NCBI GenBank assembly: GCA_964559125.1
Contig: CAZLGW010000069.1
Coordinates: 1-15,580 of the forward strand
From: Ravibacter sp964559125
GTDB lineage: Bacteria; Bacteroidota; Bacteroidia; Cytophagales; Spirosomataceae
Length of the DNA: 15,580 nt
Direction of reading: 5' to 3'
Shown: in pieces, positions 7,375 through 15,100 of the stretch
Numbering within the stretch: position 1 is the stretch's first letter
How the letters are laid out: the number at the start of each line of letters is the position of its first letter
Made by a program: the position numbers and the translations under genes
Notes under the pieces: model-generated
The model's database searches: none
What the model was told of the DNA's origin: nothing
What the model saw: the letters and a program-made list of their open reading frames with translations, nothing else

Positions 7375-8280
7375 TTACTTTTTGTGCGCTATATAGATAA
7401 TGCTCGAGGTATTGGCATTGTGTGGGTTGGTTCCGAATCCTTTTATATTGGATAACGTACCTGTAATAAAGCTGCTGAGGAGCCGGCTGGATTTGTTTTT
7501 GTATTGGTTGCTCAACAGGCTTACGTAGTACGAATCGAATACCATACATTTGAGATCTGCCAGTACGAAATTGTGGTGCTGAAGCAGCTTTTCCATAGTA
7601 TCCTTAGTAAAATGGTAGAGATGCCTCGGTACATCATATGCCGCCCAGTGTTTTCCGAAGACCTGGCCGTCGTATGATTGCGGATTCGGGACAGCTATAA
7701 AAAGAGACCCTTTGGGTGCAAGGTGGTGATAAAGCCAAGACATGGTTTCTTCCAGCCGGTGAATATGTTCTAACACATGCCACATGGTAATGGAAGTAAA
7801 TGTTTTGCTTTCCAGGTCAGGTTCAAAGATCGAAGGGTAGATAGCTGCGCCGGATCTTTTTTGGGCCGCGGATCTGGCATCTTCGTCGGGTTCTGTACCG
7901 GTCGCGCACCAGTTCTGATCAAGGCATGATTTAACAAAGAAACCGGTGCCGCAGCCTATATCCAGAATCTCTCTTTTAGGATGCTGATCGTATTTTTTTA
8001 TAAGGCTCAGCTTACTTTTTACCGCCAGTTTTCTCACCTGGTTATATACCCTTGACATCAGTGAATCCGCTTCATCGTGATGCGATATATAGGCCGAAGA
8101 GTCATAAAATGAAGCTATGCTCTCTTCAGAGGGGCGCGGGTTTGTAAAGAGAAATCCGCACTTTTTACACTTGACAATTTGAAATGTTCCATGTGAAACA
8201 CTATGGTCCCGGACATCCAGAAAGGGTTCAAAAGTCTTTCCGCTGCAGACCGGACAATTAGACAGAGTTTCGAGTTTCAT
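7375..8280 (-). CDS. Class I SAM-dependent methyltransferase with N-terminal zinc ribbon
   Basis: In this 301-aa protein four cysteines (Cys9, Cys12, Cys38, Cys41; NCPVC and KCKKCGF) form a probable zinc ribbon. A Rossmann methyltransferase domain of the Methyltransf_23 type follows: motif I LDIGCGTGF (106-114), an acidic residue ending strand 2 (Glu130 in GTEPDEDA), motif WHVLEHI (167-173) and YDVPRHLYHFT (215-225). The substrate cannot be read from sequence; relatives are often encoded with cell-envelope or sugar genes. Its ATG overlaps the mnmG stop by one base (TAATG), indicating translational coupling to mnmG. A parS-like site (8185-8200) lies inside codons 27-32. No trans-membrane segment is evident. 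Confidence 0.88.
   Translation of the reverse strand: MKLETLSNCPVCSGKTFEPFLDVRDHSVSHGTFQIVKCKKCGFLFTNPRPSEESIASFYDSSAYISHHDEADSLMSRVYNQVRKLAVKSKLSLIKKYDQHPKREILDIGCGTGFFVKSCLDQNWCATGTEPDEDARSAAQKRSGAAIYPSIFEPDLESKTFTSITMWHVLEHIHRLEETMSWLYHHLAPKGSLFIAVPNPQSYDGQVFGKHWAAYDVPRHLYHFTKDTMEKLLQHHNFVLADLKCMVFDSYYVSLLSNQYKNKSSRLLSSFITGTLSNIKGFGTNPHNANTSSIIYIAHKK
8185..8200. promoter_or_regulatory. parS-like ParB-binding site inside the methyltransferase gene
   Basis: The 16-mer TGTTCCATGTGAAACA differs at one base from the B. subtilis spo0J parS TGTTCCACGTGAAACA (C to T at position 8). It encodes Val-Ser-His-Gly-Thr in the methyltransferase, so it could in principle be a coding coincidence. The distance to the candidate oriC is about 2.5 kb, within the range of origin-proximal parS sites in other bacteria. 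Confidence 0.5.
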
Positions 8281-10142
8281 TATCTTCCCAGGTGTATGAT
8301 TAAGACTGAAATATCTGCCGGGCTTACTCCGCTTATTCTGGAGGCTTGCCCTACCGTGGAGGGTTTAAACCTGGTAAGCTTCTGTTTTGCTTCTATAGAC
8401 AGAGCCGGAATTGCACTGTAGTTCAGATTTTCAGGAATAGCATGATCTTCCATCTTCTTCATTTTGCCTACCATCAGCTTTTCCTTTTCGATATAGCTGG
8501 CATATTTAACCTCTATTTCCGCATATTCAGCCGACTCCGGATTAACCGACCTGATCAGGTTCCTGAATTTTTCGTCAAAATCTTCGAGATCCGTCAGACC
8601 GATCTGAGGTCTTTTTAGAAGTTGCGAAAGAGAGGTCTTTTCTCTTATCGGAGAGAGGTTTTTCTGCACGAGGATCGGGTTGATATTTTCGGGCGATACT
8701 TTTGTGGAATTAAGAAGGTCTGCAATTATCCCGGATTCTGTGATTTTCTGATCGAGCAATTGTTTTCTTTCTTCTGTAGCCAGGCCGAGTTCGATAGCCT
8801 TTGGCGTCAGCCTCACGTCTGCATTGTCCTGCCTGAGTAGTGTCCTGTATTCTGCCCTGGACGTAAACATACGGTAGGGCTCTTCGGTACCTTTATTGAT
8901 CAGGTCGTCTATCAGCACACCTATATAAGCTTCCGATCGCTGCAAGGTAAACGGGTCTTTTTCATGGGCATTCAGATGAGCATTAATTCCTGCCATGAGA
9001 CCCTGGCACGCAGCTTCTTCGTAGCCGGTAGTACCGTTGATCTGCCCTGCAAAAAAGAGGTTTTTGACAGGAATAGTTTCCAGTGTATGGGTTAACTGAG
9101 TAGGCGGAAAATAATCGTATTCTATAGCGTAACCCGGCCGGAACATCTTAGCATTTTCAAAGCCCGGGATTTTCCTGAGGGCTTTGTATTGGACATCTTC
9201 CGGAAGCGAAGTAGAGAACCCGTTTACATACACTTCAACAGTATCCCAGCCTTCCGGCTCGACAAAGATCTGGTGCCTGTCTTTGTCAGCAAAGCGATTG
9301 ATCTTGTCTTCCACAGAAGGACAGTACCTGGGGCCAATTCCCTGGATGCGGCCTGTAAACATCGGGGATTTTTCGAAACCGGTTTTGAGCACGTCGTGAA
9401 CCTCCTGGTTGGTGTAGGTGATCCAGCAGCTTCGCTGATGTGTAAGCGGAGGAGTAGATGTATACGAGAACCGGGATGGGTTTTCGTCGCCGAGCTGTTC
9501 TTCCATGACGGAGTAGTTGAGCGTACGGCCATCAAGGCGTGGCGGAGTTCCTGTCTTCATTCTCCCGCTTTCAAATCCCAGGGATACGAGCTGTTCGGTG
9601 ATGCCAGTAGCAGCTTTTTCCCCTGCCCTGCCGCCGCCGAAGTTCTTTTCTCCGATATGTATCTTCCCGTTCAAAAACGTTCCGTTGGTAAGCACTACGG
9701 TTGCGGCTTCAATGGTAATACCCAGCGAGGTTACAACACCGGTTACGCGGCTGTCTTCGATCATAAGCCCCGTTACTGTCTCCTGCCAGAAGTCGACGTT
9801 AGGGGTCTGCTCCAGGGTCTGGCGCCACAGCTGAGCAAACAGCATGCGGTCGCTCTGGCAGCGGGGGCTCCACATAGCGGGTCCCTTTGATCGGTTCAGC
9901 ATCCTGAACTGGATCATCGATCGGTCGCTGATGATGCCTGACTGGCCTCCGAGCGCGTCTATCTCTCGTACGATTTGTCCCTTGGCGACTCCTCCCATAG
10001 CGGGGTTGCAGGACATCTGCGCAATGGTCTGCATGTTCATAGTGATCAGGAGCACGCTCGATCCCATATTGGCAGCAGCGCAGGCAGCTTCGCATCCGGC
10101 ATGGCCCGCCCCTACTACTATGACATCATATTTAGAAAACAT
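8280..10142 (-). CDS. mnmG: tRNA uridine-5-carboxymethylaminomethyl(34) synthesis enzyme MnmG (GidA)
   Basis: MnmG is an FAD enzyme that works with the GTPase MnmE to make the cmnm5/nm5 modification at U34 of certain tRNAs. The 620-aa length is standard. The FAD-binding GAGHAGCEAA is at 11-20, CNPAMGG at 45-51 and KTGTPPR at 196-202. The conserved GPRYCPSVEDK carries the active-site Cys at 274 (E. coli Cys277), followed by PGYAIEYDY (337-345) and AGQINGTTGYEEAA (365-378). The C-terminal GidA-associated domain ends in the usual ISGVSPADISVLIIHL. The ATG at 10142 gives MFSKYDVIVVGAGHAG; AAGGA sits directly before it. mnmE is not in view. gidA is a classical neighbour of oriC, which fits the candidate origin 2.5 kb beyond its 3' end. 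Confidence 0.98.
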   Translation of the reverse strand: MFSKYDVIVVGAGHAGCEAACAAANMGSSVLLITMNMQTIAQMSCNPAMGGVAKGQIVREIDALGGQSGIISDRSMIQFRMLNRSKGPAMWSPRCQSDRMLFAQLWRQTLEQTPNVDFWQETVTGLMIEDSRVTGVVTSLGITIEAATVVLTNGTFLNGKIHIGEKNFGGGRAGEKAATGITEQLVSLGFESGRMKTGTPPRLDGRTLNYSVMEEQLGDENPSRFSYTSTPPLTHQRSCWITYTNQEVHDVLKTGFEKSPMFTGRIQGIGPRYCPSVEDKINRFADKDRHQIFVEPEGWDTVEVYVNGFSTSLPEDVQYKALRKIPGFENAKMFRPGYAIEYDYFPPTQLTHTLETIPVKNLFFAGQINGTTGYEEAACQGLMAGINAHLNAHEKDPFTLQRSEAYIGVLIDDLINKGTEEPYRMFTSRAEYRTLLRQDNADVRLTPKAIELGLATEERKQLLDQKITESGIIADLLNSTKVSPENINPILVQKNLSPIREKTSLSQLLKRPQIGLTDLEDFDEKFRNLIRSVNPESAEYAEIEVKYASYIEKEKLMVGKMKKMEDHAIPENLNYSAIPALSIEAKQKLTRFKPSTVGQASRISGVSPADISVLIIHLGR

Positions 10143-10156
10143 TCCTTAAAAAAATA

Positions 10157-10173
10157 TGTTCCACGTGGAAACA
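10157..10173. promoter_or_regulatory. parS-like palindrome in the mnmG-ybeY gap
   Basis: TGTTCCACGTGGAAACA contains the perfect 12-bp palindrome TTCCACGTGGAA (10159-10170) around the CACGTG core of parS. Compared with parS TGTTCCACGTGAAACA it has one extra G after the core. It is non-coding and starts 15 nt upstream of the mnmG start, so it could also be an operator for mnmG. Confidence 0.5.
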
Positions 10174-10180
10174 ACCAGGT

Positions 10181-10600
10181 TCAAAACAACGATAAATAAT
10201 AGTCTTCCTTCTTTCGCATATTGGCTTTCTCCTCGGCAGTATGATCGTTATATCCGCACAAATGCAGCACTCCATGTGCAAGCACCCTCCTTAATTCCTG
10301 ATCCAGAGATACTGACTCGCTTCCCGCATTTTCATATACCCTTTCGAAGCTGATAAAAATATCGCCTTCTATTTCGGTATCCGACTCACTGTTATCAAAT
10401 GTCAGTATATCTGTGTAATAATCATGTTCGAGGTATTGCCGGTTCATTTCAAGCAGGTATTCATCCGAGCAAAGTACATAGTTCACACCGCACAATGTAA
10501 ATCCTTCTGCCTCTATTATAGATTTTATCCACTCCTTTGTTTTCTTCGGAGAAGCAAGTTTATGAGAAATATCTTCTGTAAAAAATTTTACCGTTCCCAT
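10181..10600 (-). CDS. ybeY: Endoribonuclease YbeY (16S rRNA maturation / ribosome quality control)
   Basis: YbeY is a single-strand-specific metal-dependent endoribonuclease acting in 16S 3'-end maturation and in removal of defective 70S ribosomes. The 139-aa length is typical. The signature HGVLHLCGYNDH (109-120) matches HGxLHLxGYDH with one extra residue. His109 and His113 are in place, but the residue at the spacing of the third zinc ligand is Asp119, with His120 next to it. The N-terminal fold block DILTFDN (64-70) and EGDIFIS (78-84) are as in the family. The ATG at 10600 has no Shine-Dalgarno. The gene lies 38 nt upstream of mnmG and may share its transcript. Confidence 0.93.
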   Translation of the reverse strand: MGTVKFFTEDISHKLASPKKTKEWIKSIIEAEGFTLCGVNYVLCSDEYLLEMNRQYLEHDYYTDILTFDNSESDTEIEGDIFISFERVYENAGSESVSLDQELRRVLAHGVLHLCGYNDHTAEEKANMRKKEDYYLSLF

Positions 10601-10775
10601 ACAGAATCTTGAGGAGGATTGTTAACCGATTGGAGTTTGGATCAAACTATTTTGAAAAGAATATAAACACCTCATAAACAGAGAATTATGTAAAACACCT
10701 TAAAATGGTGTTACGAAAGAACCCCTTTGAGCGTAGGATAGTTCCATTTAGACATCCCCTATCGCCTATGGGCCA

Positions 10776-10783
10776 CAAATGTA
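10776..10783 (-). promoter_or_regulatory. Candidate -7 element TACATTTG for ybeY-mnmG
   Basis: On the minus strand the sequence reads TACATTTG, an exact TAnnTTTG match, about 175 nt before the ybeY ATG. No TTG is found at a proper -33 distance, so confidence is limited. Confidence 0.35.
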
Positions 10784-10829
10784 ATATCAAAACCATATCT
10801 TTAATAGCCCTGACCGGCAGGAGTAGCAG

Positions 10830-10857
10830 AAATTGGGAATAATCCCAATTTTTGGGA
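10830..10857. repeat. Mutually exclusive hairpins downstream of the DUF4175 gene
   Basis: AAATTGGGA (10830-10838) pairs perfectly with TCCCAATTT (10843-10851) over a 4-nt loop. TCCCAA (10843-10848) can instead pair with TTGGGA (10852-10857) over a 3-nt loop. The 9-bp stem is the stronger. No T-run follows on the minus strand, so it is not a classical terminator; it may protect the 3' end of the DUF4175 mRNA. Confidence 0.4.
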
Positions 10858-10938
10858 CAGGTTTTATTTTAGTCATACCAGCCCTGGTTGGGCATAAATA
10901 GAAAGAGTAGATATGGAGTCTCCCGGTCCGGAGCAACT

Positions 10939-13900
10939 TTATCGGCTTCCGGATGAACTCTGAAAATAGGAGTCGGCTTCTCTCTTATAAAAGGGAGTAA
11001 AGTTAGGGGGAACGGTGCGCAGCAATTCAGTCTGCATGGATTTAGCCCGGATGTATTCCTGGAAGGCGGGCGGCGGTTGCCGGGGCAGTTGCCTGGCCGC
11101 TTCACCCTTTCTTTGCTCCTCCTCATCCTGCTCGCGTAGCGCTTTCTCAGACTCCAGCAAGCGCGTCAGCATTTCCTCATTTCTTTCGATCAGCTCCCGG
11201 GTTACGCGCTTGTTGACGATCTCGGTTTCGGACTTTTCCATCTGATCCATCATTTCCCTGAGCTCCTGACCGTAATTCTGGTCGAATTCGCTCCCCTTCT
11301 GTTCATCCAGCATCTTTCTGAGCATCTCCCTTATCGCGGCCTGCTCCGCCGCCATCCGCGCGAGCTCTTCAGACATACTTCTACCTCCCTGACCGTTGTT
11401 TGTCTTGCCCATCTGGCGCATCTTTTCGTTCAGTTCCCCCTGCATCTGGCCGGGGGACTTTCCCTGTTTGCCGCCCTGCCCGGGCATTGCCATCGAGGCC
11501 ATCGCCTGCTGCATCCTGGCAAATACGTCGCTGAGCATAAGCGCCAGGTTATTGATGGATGTCATGGCAAACTGCTGATGAGATGCCACCATAGGAAGCT
11601 TCCTGTCCCGTATGAACTTAACACTCTCATCCATATAATATTTCATATTATTAACCTCCCGCGTAACAAACGATTCTATTTCCAGAACCCGGCTGGCCAG
11701 GGCGTACAGGCTGTCTTCTATTACTTTTGAATCGTCCTGGAGCTTGAGCTGCTTCTGGCCCAGTTCTACAAAACGGGGATCGCTCAGGTGGACCCCCTTG
11801 AAATCCTTCATGAGTTGTTCCTGGTCGAAAGACAAGGTATGGAGGTTTTCGAGAATATCGCGGAGCGCATCCATATCTTCCTGCATTTCCATGCCGGCTG
11901 CGCTTTCCATCGCCTCCTCCATGCTACGCGCTATATTACGCATCGATTTTGCGGCTTTTTTCTGCGATTCTGAAGACCTTTTACTCTCTTTGCTGCGGAG
12001 TTGCCGCTTGCTCTCCTTTTGAGCCTCTGAAGCGCTTTTTTGCTCCTCCTTCTGAGTGTCCTGCTTCCGGTCTATTTCTTCTCCCAGCTTCTCAATAGCT
12101 TCCAGCTCTTCGCGTATATCGTTGAAATCCTCTTCCATTTTCTCCTGCTCCTTTGCCAGCTCCTCCTGATTTTCTTCCGACTGCCCGGTTTCCTTTTCGG
12201 TCTTTTCAGCCAGATTTTCCTGTTCATCCGCCAGCTCCTTCAGGTCTTCTATGGCCGACTCTATCTTCTGTTCCATCTGGAGCCTCTTGAACAGGTTCAG
12301 TGTTCTGTCAAGTTCTTTCTCCGTATTTTTTTCCTTGTTTCTCAGCCTTTCCAGCAGCTTCGACATCCGTTCGCTCTGTTTCTGCTCCGAAAGCTTTTCC
12401 AGCTCTTCGTAAAGCTTGCGGGATTCTTCCTGTATCAGCTCATTCATCAGCTTCTGCAGCTCATCCATTTTCTTCTGATAGGACTCGCTCTGCTGGTTAA
12501 ACTGTTTCGACTTTTCGTTGGCAAGCTTGTTTTTTTCCTGGAGAGACCTGATCTGCTGGATCAGCTCTTCACGCTTCTTCAGGATTTCCTCTGCCATTTT
12601 CTGCTCCTGGAAGTCGAGCTCATTATTGGCTTTCAACTTATTCTCAAGTTCTTTTAAATCTCTTTCCAGCTCTTTAGCCTTACGTACCGCTTTCTCTATT
12701 TCTTCCTGGGTCTGGTCCGCCGACCGCGATATTTCGGCTTCTATCTGTTTTTTATCAGGAATAGAAAAGACAAGCGACTGTGAACGTGCACTTTTCGGGC
12801 CGTTGACCCCGTCGTTGTCCCAGACCTGGGCGTAGTATTCGAGCCGGTCGCCGGGTTCCAGCTTCAGGCTGTCGAGAAACCATTCAAAATAATAGCTCTG
12901 GTTGTTGGCCTGCCTGTTAAAAGGGATCGGGATATTCCTGGACGGTGTATTTTTCGGTTTCTCCTCTCCTTTTCTGACGATATTGTAAAAAAGCTTCAGC
13001 TGGCTGAACCCGTAGTCGTCGCTGATGGAGCCGCCTACAACCAGGTAATTGTACAGCGTACTGTCCTGGAAATTCTCCATAGCCATTTGCGGGTACTGGT
13101 CCGGGATGACGTTCGCAAAGTAGTTTACCTGTTCGCCGTCCGGCATATTTTCGTTGACCAGGGAAATATGATAGCCGGATGACTTCCTGAATACCCGGTC
13201 GAGTTCAAATACATTACTGTTTTTCTGAACTCCTTTTGAAGCGGCCGAGTCGCTGTCAAACCCAACAAAAAGGTTTTGCGTAGAAGAAGTTTTAAACCTC
13301 CATTTTACCTTTGTCCCTTCCGGTACAGTCAGGTTTCCTACATTTGAAAGGGATTCTGAGGGTTTTCCGAGATAGGCCGGATAGTTGAGCTGCACATCGA
13401 ACGACAGCAGGCCGGGCTTATCTACCAGCAGGATCTTATACTCCTGCGAATGATACCCGGCGGCTTCAAAGTGGAACGCAATATCTTTCTGAAGACTTTT
13501 GAAGGTATAGCTGAGCTGCCCGGGGGCATCCGGGGTCAGTTTAAACCTGGTGCCGTTGCTAACCAGGAAGACATGCTCGGGCAATGTATGGCCTTCGAGA
13601 CTGAGCTTTACCGTAAAATCTTCATTTCTGAATACTTTCAGATGATCGTTTTTCAGCACGAAGCTGAAGGGGGCCTCATTGAAACTGGCATTGAACCGGA
13701 GCAGCCTCTCGGAGCTTGAACTGAGAAATGACGGCTTAAAAAGAAGGATAAGCGCTAATATGGCGACAGGATAGGCAGCATATTTGAAATACCGGCTGTT
13801 TTCGGCAAAATTGACCGCCTCGCTAAACCTGACCATCAGCAGCTGACCCGACTTCTGCCTGATACTGGCCCGGATGAGGTCGGATTGATTTGATCCTAAA

Positions 13901-14259
13901 GATTCCAGCTGGAGCGTATTGAGGAGCTTATCGCCTACCGATGGAAAGAACCGTCCGATCTGCCGCGCCGCATCTTCATCCGATATCGGTTTGGTAAGCC
14001 CCGACAGGTATAAAAGGGGGGAAAGCACCCACCGGTACGAAACGTATGCAAAAGCGGTCAGGTAGCCGAAAAAGAGAATGCCGCGCACAACCGAGTTGAA
14101 CCGCCCGAAGTATTCTATTGTATTGATGAAGAGGAAAAGCGATAATAACAGCGCGACAGCAAGCAGGCTTCCTTTAAAAAGCTGGTTCTGATAGTACTTC
14201 TTACGGTACTCATCAATGCTCTGGAGCAAATCAGCAAACTGAAGTTCGGAAGCCTTCAT
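10939..14259 (-). CDS. DUF4175 family membrane protein with long coiled coil
   Basis: This 1106-aa protein has an N-terminus with three likely membrane segments (about 30-50, 57-85 and 160-178). A beta-rich, presumably periplasmic part follows (about 190-500). A long charged Glu/Lys/Gln-rich helical region at about 503-790 is almost certainly coiled coil. The tail contains a Gly/Met/Gln-rich linker (about 915-965), another charged helix (about 966-1055) and a proline-rich end (QLPRQPPPAF). This layout is that of the Bacteroidota DUF4175 family, often just called a hypothetical protein or ATPase; no ATP-binding motif is visible. The ATG at 14259 lies 31 nt after the trpA stop. The family's function is not established; an envelope-spanning structural role is inference. 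Confidence 0.85.
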   Translation of the reverse strand: MKASELQFADLLQSIDEYRKKYYQNQLFKGSLLAVALLLSLFLFINTIEYFGRFNSVVRGILFFGYLTAFAYVSYRWVLSPLLYLSGLTKPISDEDAARQIGRFFPSVGDKLLNTLQLESLGSNQSDLIRASIRQKSGQLLMVRFSEAVNFAENSRYFKYAAYPVAILALILLFKPSFLSSSSERLLRFNASFNEAPFSFVLKNDHLKVFRNEDFTVKLSLEGHTLPEHVFLVSNGTRFKLTPDAPGQLSYTFKSLQKDIAFHFEAAGYHSQEYKILLVDKPGLLSFDVQLNYPAYLGKPSESLSNVGNLTVPEGTKVKWRFKTSSTQNLFVGFDSDSAASKGVQKNSNVFELDRVFRKSSGYHISLVNENMPDGEQVNYFANVIPDQYPQMAMENFQDSTLYNYLVVGGSISDDYGFSQLKLFYNIVRKGEEKPKNTPSRNIPIPFNRQANNQSYYFEWFLDSLKLEPGDRLEYYAQVWDNDGVNGPKSARSQSLVFSIPDKKQIEAEISRSADQTQEEIEKAVRKAKELERDLKELENKLKANNELDFQEQKMAEEILKKREELIQQIRSLQEKNKLANEKSKQFNQQSESYQKKMDELQKLMNELIQEESRKLYEELEKLSEQKQSERMSKLLERLRNKEKNTEKELDRTLNLFKRLQMEQKIESAIEDLKELADEQENLAEKTEKETGQSEENQEELAKEQEKMEEDFNDIREELEAIEKLGEEIDRKQDTQKEEQKSASEAQKESKRQLRSKESKRSSESQKKAAKSMRNIARSMEEAMESAAGMEMQEDMDALRDILENLHTLSFDQEQLMKDFKGVHLSDPRFVELGQKQLKLQDDSKVIEDSLYALASRVLEIESFVTREVNNMKYYMDESVKFIRDRKLPMVASHQQFAMTSINNLALMLSDVFARMQQAMASMAMPGQGGKQGKSPGQMQGELNEKMRQMGKTNNGQGGRSMSEELARMAAEQAAIREMLRKMLDEQKGSEFDQNYGQELREMMDQMEKSETEIVNKRVTRELIERNEEMLTRLLESEKALREQDEEEQRKGEAARQLPRQPPPAFQEYIRAKSMQTELLRTVPPNFTPFYKREADSYFQSSSGSR

Positions 14260-14290
14260 ACCGCAAAGATTTTAATAGGGCTAATTCCTG

Positions 14291-15100
14291 TTAAACGCTC
14301 ATTACCTGGTTTTTATTGGGCTTTATACCAGAAATGAACGCCTCGATATCTTTTTCAAGATCGGCACTGTTTTGCAGGATACGGATAAAGGCGCTGCCGA
14401 TTATCGCCCCGCTACCGAACCGGCTTGCTTTTACGAAAGATTCACGGTCTTTGATCCCGAAACCGATCAGCCGCGGATTTTTCAGGTTCATTTCGTGTAT
14501 CCTCTCGAAATAGGCCTCCATATCTCCGCTAACCCCCGTTTTAGCGCCAGTCACACTGGCCGAGGAGACCATATAGATAAAGCCGGCCCCGGCTTCATCG
14601 ATCTGCCGGATGCGCTCCGGTTTTGTTTGCGGGGTAATCAGGAAAATATTCAGCAGCCCGTATTGATCGAAAAGCTCTTTATAATGAGCCAGGTATTCCT
14701 CGACCGGCAGATCGGGAAGGATCAGCCCGTCGACACCGGCAGCGGATGCTTCTCTGCAGAAGCGCTCCACACCGTACTGCACAACAGGATTAAAGTAGCC
14801 CATCAGCAGCACCGGCAGGCTTATTTCGCTGCGCATATCATGAAGCTGCTCCAGGAGAAGGCGTACGCTCATCCCGTTTTCCAGCGCCTTCTGGTTGCTG
14901 TCCTGGATCGTTTCCCCGTCTGCAACGGGGTCTGAATAGGGCATACCAATCTCCACGAGGTCTGCCCCCGACTCCTGGAGCGCCCGTAGAATCCGCCGGG
15001 TATCTGACAGTTCAGGAAAGCCTGCTGTAAAATAGACATTCAGCAATCCTTCCGCATCTTCTGCGCGCTGCTCGAATAATTGTAAGATCCGGTTGCTCAT
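14291..15100 (-). CDS. trpA: Tryptophan synthase alpha subunit
   Basis: TrpA cleaves indole-3-glycerol phosphate to indole and glyceraldehyde 3-phosphate and passes indole to TrpB. The 269-aa TIM barrel has standard length. The catalytic Glu50 is in LVEIGMPYSDP and Asp61 in ADGETIQ (E. coli Glu49 and Asp60). LILPDLPVEE, GFIYMVSSASVTGAK (phosphate and loop region) and LIGFGIKD are all intact. Its ATG overlaps the stop of the upstream Dabb gene by four bases (ATGA at 15100-15097), so translation is coupled. trpB is not seen and may lie beyond the right edge. The gene is likely the last trp gene of its operon, since DUF4175 follows after 31 nt. Confidence 0.97.
   Translation of the reverse strand: MSNRILQLFEQRAEDAEGLLNVYFTAGFPELSDTRRILRALQESGADLVEIGMPYSDPVADGETIQDSNQKALENGMSVRLLLEQLHDMRSEISLPVLLMGYFNPVVQYGVERFCREASAAGVDGLILPDLPVEEYLAHYKELFDQYGLLNIFLITPQTKPERIRQIDEAGAGFIYMVSSASVTGAKTGVSGDMEAYFERIHEMNLKNPRLIGFGIKDRESFVKASRFGSGAIIGSAFIRILQNSADLEKDIEAFISGIKPNKNQVMSV

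Larger units (their letters stand above)
10601..10938. other. 338-bp intergenic region between DUF4175 gene and ybeY
   Basis: No convincing gene is seen. It holds several inverted repeats: AGTTTG-GAT-CAAACT (10634-10648), AACACC/GGTGTT (10694-10712) and a switchable hairpin pair at 10830-10857. There is also a minus-strand TAnnTTTG match at 10783-10776 that could drive ybeY-mnmG. The region probably carries the 3' end of the DUF4175 transcript and the ybeY promoter and leader; the long leader implied (about 170 nt) is unexplained. Confidence 0.5.

Noticed and set aside
9189..9890. A 233-codon plus-strand open frame
   Set aside because: It lies fully antisense inside mnmG, whose motifs are intact throughout; its product resembles no family.
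10869..11126. An 85-codon minus-strand frame across the end of the DUF4175 gene
   Set aside because: It is mostly an out-of-frame reading of the DUF4175 3' end; basic and proline-rich composition typical of a frame shadow.
12040..12657. A 205-codon plus-strand open frame, very Leu/Phe-rich, resembling a membrane protein
   Set aside because: It is antisense to the Glu/Lys/Gln-rich coiled coil of the DUF4175 gene; such codons read backward give Leu/Phe/Ser runs. No start context or family resemblance.
14264..14271. AATCTTTG just before the DUF4175 ATG as a leaderless promoter
   Set aside because: One mismatch to TAnnTTTG and too close to the start; co-transcription from trpA across a 31-nt gap is simpler.
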